12,858 nt of DNA, from NCBI GenBank assembly GCA_035541035.1, contig DATLFO010000197.1:1-12858 (forward strand), read 5' to 3'. Position 1 is the stretch's first letter; every line of letters starts with the position of its first letter. This DNA comes from DASWHR01 sp035541035. GTDB lineage: Bacteria > Actinomycetota > AC-67. The notes beneath the pieces were generated by a model. That model worked only from the letters and a program-made list of their open reading frames with translations, made no database searches and had not been told where the DNA came from. Shown here one piece after another: positions 11,306 to 12,858 of this stretch. Made by a program: the position numbers and the translations under genes.

Positions 11306-12858
11306 ATGAGGAGCACTCGCAAGATCGCACTGCTCGCCGTGGCGGTTCTCGCCGCGCTCACCGTCCGAGTAGCGCCCGCCGACCCGGTCAAGGGGCTCGT
11401 CGAAGTCACCGGCACGGTCATCCCCAACCAGTACATCGTGGTGTTCCACGACACGCTCGTCTCCGACGTCGGCGTGGCCGCGAGCACGATGGCCCGCGAG
11501 AACGACGCGCGCATCCAGTTCGTCTATCAGCACGCACTCAAAGGTTTCAGCGCCGAGATGAGCCCGGCCGCCGCCGCGAAGATGGCGCTCGACCGCCGCG
11601 TCGCATGGATCGAACCCGACCAGGAAATGGAACTGATCGCCACGCAGTCCAACCCGCCGTGGGGCTTGGACCGCATCGACCAGCGTGACCGGCCGCTCAA
11701 CCAGTCCTACGTCTACAACGCGACCGGCTCGGGCGTAAAGTCCTACATCATCGACACCGGAATCCGCCGCACGCATGCGGACTTCGGCGGCCGGGCGATC
11801 GTCGGCTATGACGCCATCACGAGCGGCGGATCCGCGAACGATTGCAACGGTCACGGTACCCACGTCGCCGGATCGGCCGGTGGGACCACGTACGGCGTGG
11901 CCAAGTCCACCACGCTCGTCGCGGTGCGTGTGCTCGACTGCAACGGCTCAGGCTCGAACTCGGGCGTGATCGCGGGCGTCGATTGGGTCACGGCGGATCA
12001 CCTGGCGGGTCAGCCGGCCGTGGCGAACATGAGCCTCGGCGGCGGCGCCTCCTCGGCGCTGGACACGGCGGTGAACAACTCCATCAACGACGGCGTCACC
12101 TACGTGGTCGCGGCCGGAAACGGCGACTTCTTCGGCAACCCGCAGAACGCCTGCAACTACTCGCCGGCGCGTGTCGCCGCCGCGATCACGGTCGGCGCGA
12201 CCGACTCCAACGACGCCCGGGCTTCGTTCAGCAACTTCGGAACCTGCCTGGACATCTTCGCCCCCGGCGTGAGCATCCTGTCTGCCTGGCACAGCAGCGA
12301 CACGGCGACCAATACCATCAGCGGTACCTCGATGGCGTCGCCGCACGTCGCCGGAGCCGCGGCGATGTACCTGCAGGGCAACACGAGCGCCAGCCCTGCG
12401 ACCGTGAGCAACGCGCTGACCAGCAACGCATCGAGCGGCAAGGTCTCGAACCCGGGGACCGGCTCGCCGAACCTGCTGCTCTATACCGCGTTCATCGGAG
12501 GCGGCGGCGGCAACCAAGCGCCGACGGCGAACTTCACGTATTCGTGTTCCGGCCTGACGTGCAACTTCACCGACACCTCGACCGACTCTGACGGCACGAT
12601 CTCGTCGCGGTCGTGGAACTTCGGTGACGGCACCACCTCCACGGCCACCAACCCCTCCAAGACGTACTCGGCGGCGGGCACCTACACGGTGACGCTGACC
12701 GTGACGGATAACGGCGGCGCGACCGGCTCGACCAGCAAATCCGTGACGGTCTCGTCCACCTCGAGCCCGTGCGGAGCGGACCCGAACACGTCGATCCCGA
12801 ATCTCACGAACGGCGTGTTCACCTCGGGAACGGCCGCGTCTACGACCGTGCGTTGGAG
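11306..12858 (+). CDS. secreted subtilisin-like serine protease (S8, aqualysin/proteinase K type) with PKD domain, 3' end cut
   Basis: At least 517 residues; open at the right edge. Signal peptide MRSTRKIALLAVAVLAALTV with a likely cut after VAPA (residue 25). An I9-type inhibitor propeptide follows (VIPNQYIVVFHD at 38-49, ALKGFSAEMS at 77-86, VAWIEPDQ at 99-106). The catalytic domain (about 114-395) begins QSNPPWGLDRIDQRDRPL and holds Asp150 (IIDTGI), His183 (NGHGTHVAG), the oxyanion Asn272 (AAGN) and Ser342 (GTSMASPHVAG). Cysteines 180, 211, 283 and 314 sit where aqualysin I has its two disulfides. After a Gly linker comes a PKD domain (about 404-483, WNFGDGTTST and GTYTVTLTV). Residues 489 onward (IPNLTNGVFTSG) resemble the start of a PPC domain. 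A strong AGGAGG lies 5 nt before ATG 11306. The enzyme should be autoprocessed after export and degrade external protein. Confidence 0.92.
   Translation, partial: MRSTRKIALLAVAVLAALTVRVAPADPVKGLVEVTGTVIPNQYIVVFHDTLVSDVGVAASTMARENDARIQFVYQHALKGFSAEMSPAAAAKMALDRRVAWIEPDQEMELIATQSNPPWGLDRIDQRDRPLNQSYVYNATGSGVKSYIIDTGIRRTHADFGGRAIVGYDAITSGGSANDCNGHGTHVAGSAGGTTYGVAKSTTLVAVRVLDCNGSGSNSGVIAGVDWVTADHLAGQPAVANMSLGGGASSALDTAVNNSINDGVTYVVAAGNGDFFGNPQNACNYSPARVAAAITVGATDSNDARASFSNFGTCLDIFAPGVSILSAWHSSDTATNTISGTSMASPHVAGAAAMYLQGNTSASPATVSNALTSNASSGKVSNPGTGSPNLLLYTAFIGGGGGNQAPTANFTYSCSGLTCNFTDTSTDSDGTISSRSWNFGDGTTSTATNPSKTYSAAGTYTVTLTVTDNGGATGSTSKSVTVSSTSSPCGADPNTSIPNLTNGVFTSGTAASTTVRW

Noticed and set aside
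1..12858. CRISPR arrays, tRNA genes, transposases, phage genes or a defence cluster.
   Set aside because: No regularly spaced repeats, no cloverleaf-like sequence and no recombinase, nuclease or phage structural protein could be found on either strand.

Overview
The window is GC-rich, tightly packed chromosomal DNA. It carries strong AGGAGG-type ribosome binding sites, perfect GC-rich terminator stems and a DUF6458-type small membrane protein, a family I know mainly from Actinomycetota. A free-living, probably uncultured, actinobacterium is the best reading; the species cannot be told from this sequence. There is no tRNA, rRNA, CRISPR array or transposase. Several genes look self-contained with their own promoter and terminator, so this is a patchwork of small transcription units rather than one large cluster.

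Left third (1-2820). A hemerythrin-like gene runs off the left edge on the minus strand. Divergent from it is a compact plus-strand operon: an RsbQ-type alpha/beta hydrolase, an RsbP-type PAS/coiled-coil/PP2C phosphatase 5 bp later, and a small GNAT acetyltransferase 14 bp after that. RsbQ-RsbP is the energy-stress branch that activates sigma-B in Bacillus. The hemerythrin gene is preceded by a sigma-B-like promoter (GTGTGA, 14 bp, GGGTAT), so the phosphatase module may sit beside one of its own regulon members. No sigma factor, anti-sigma or anti-anti-sigma gene is present here.

Second region (2821-5504). Two unrelated nucleotidyltransferases are divergently transcribed: a minimal pol-beta-fold enzyme and a sugar-phosphate nucleotidyltransferase. 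They are flanked by apparent gene remnants, a short C-terminal-looking open stretch on the minus strand and the C-terminal end of a SAM methyltransferase on the plus strand, which suggests past recombination. A secreted lipase with a near-consensus promoter and a perfect terminator follows.

Third region (5513-7957). A methyltransferase and an NmrA-like NAD(P)-binding protein form a minus-strand operon, divergent from a PadR-family regulator. The 50-bp gap between them holds two neighbouring perfect inverted repeats, one overlapping the likely padR promoter. This looks like a self-contained autoregulated switch.

Right part (7969-12858). In order: a DUF6458-like membrane protein; a large secreted alpha/beta hydrolase rich in cysteine; a 356-bp non-coding stretch with a terminator-like hairpin, a 118-bp element bounded by 22-bp inverted repeats, and two tandem duplications; a flavodoxin-fold FMN reductase; and an aqualysin/proteinase-K-type secreted protease with a PKD domain, cut by the right edge. 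The three secreted hydrolases (lipase, large hydrolase, protease) point to degradation of external polymers. All family calls are from reading the protein sequences; no database search was run.
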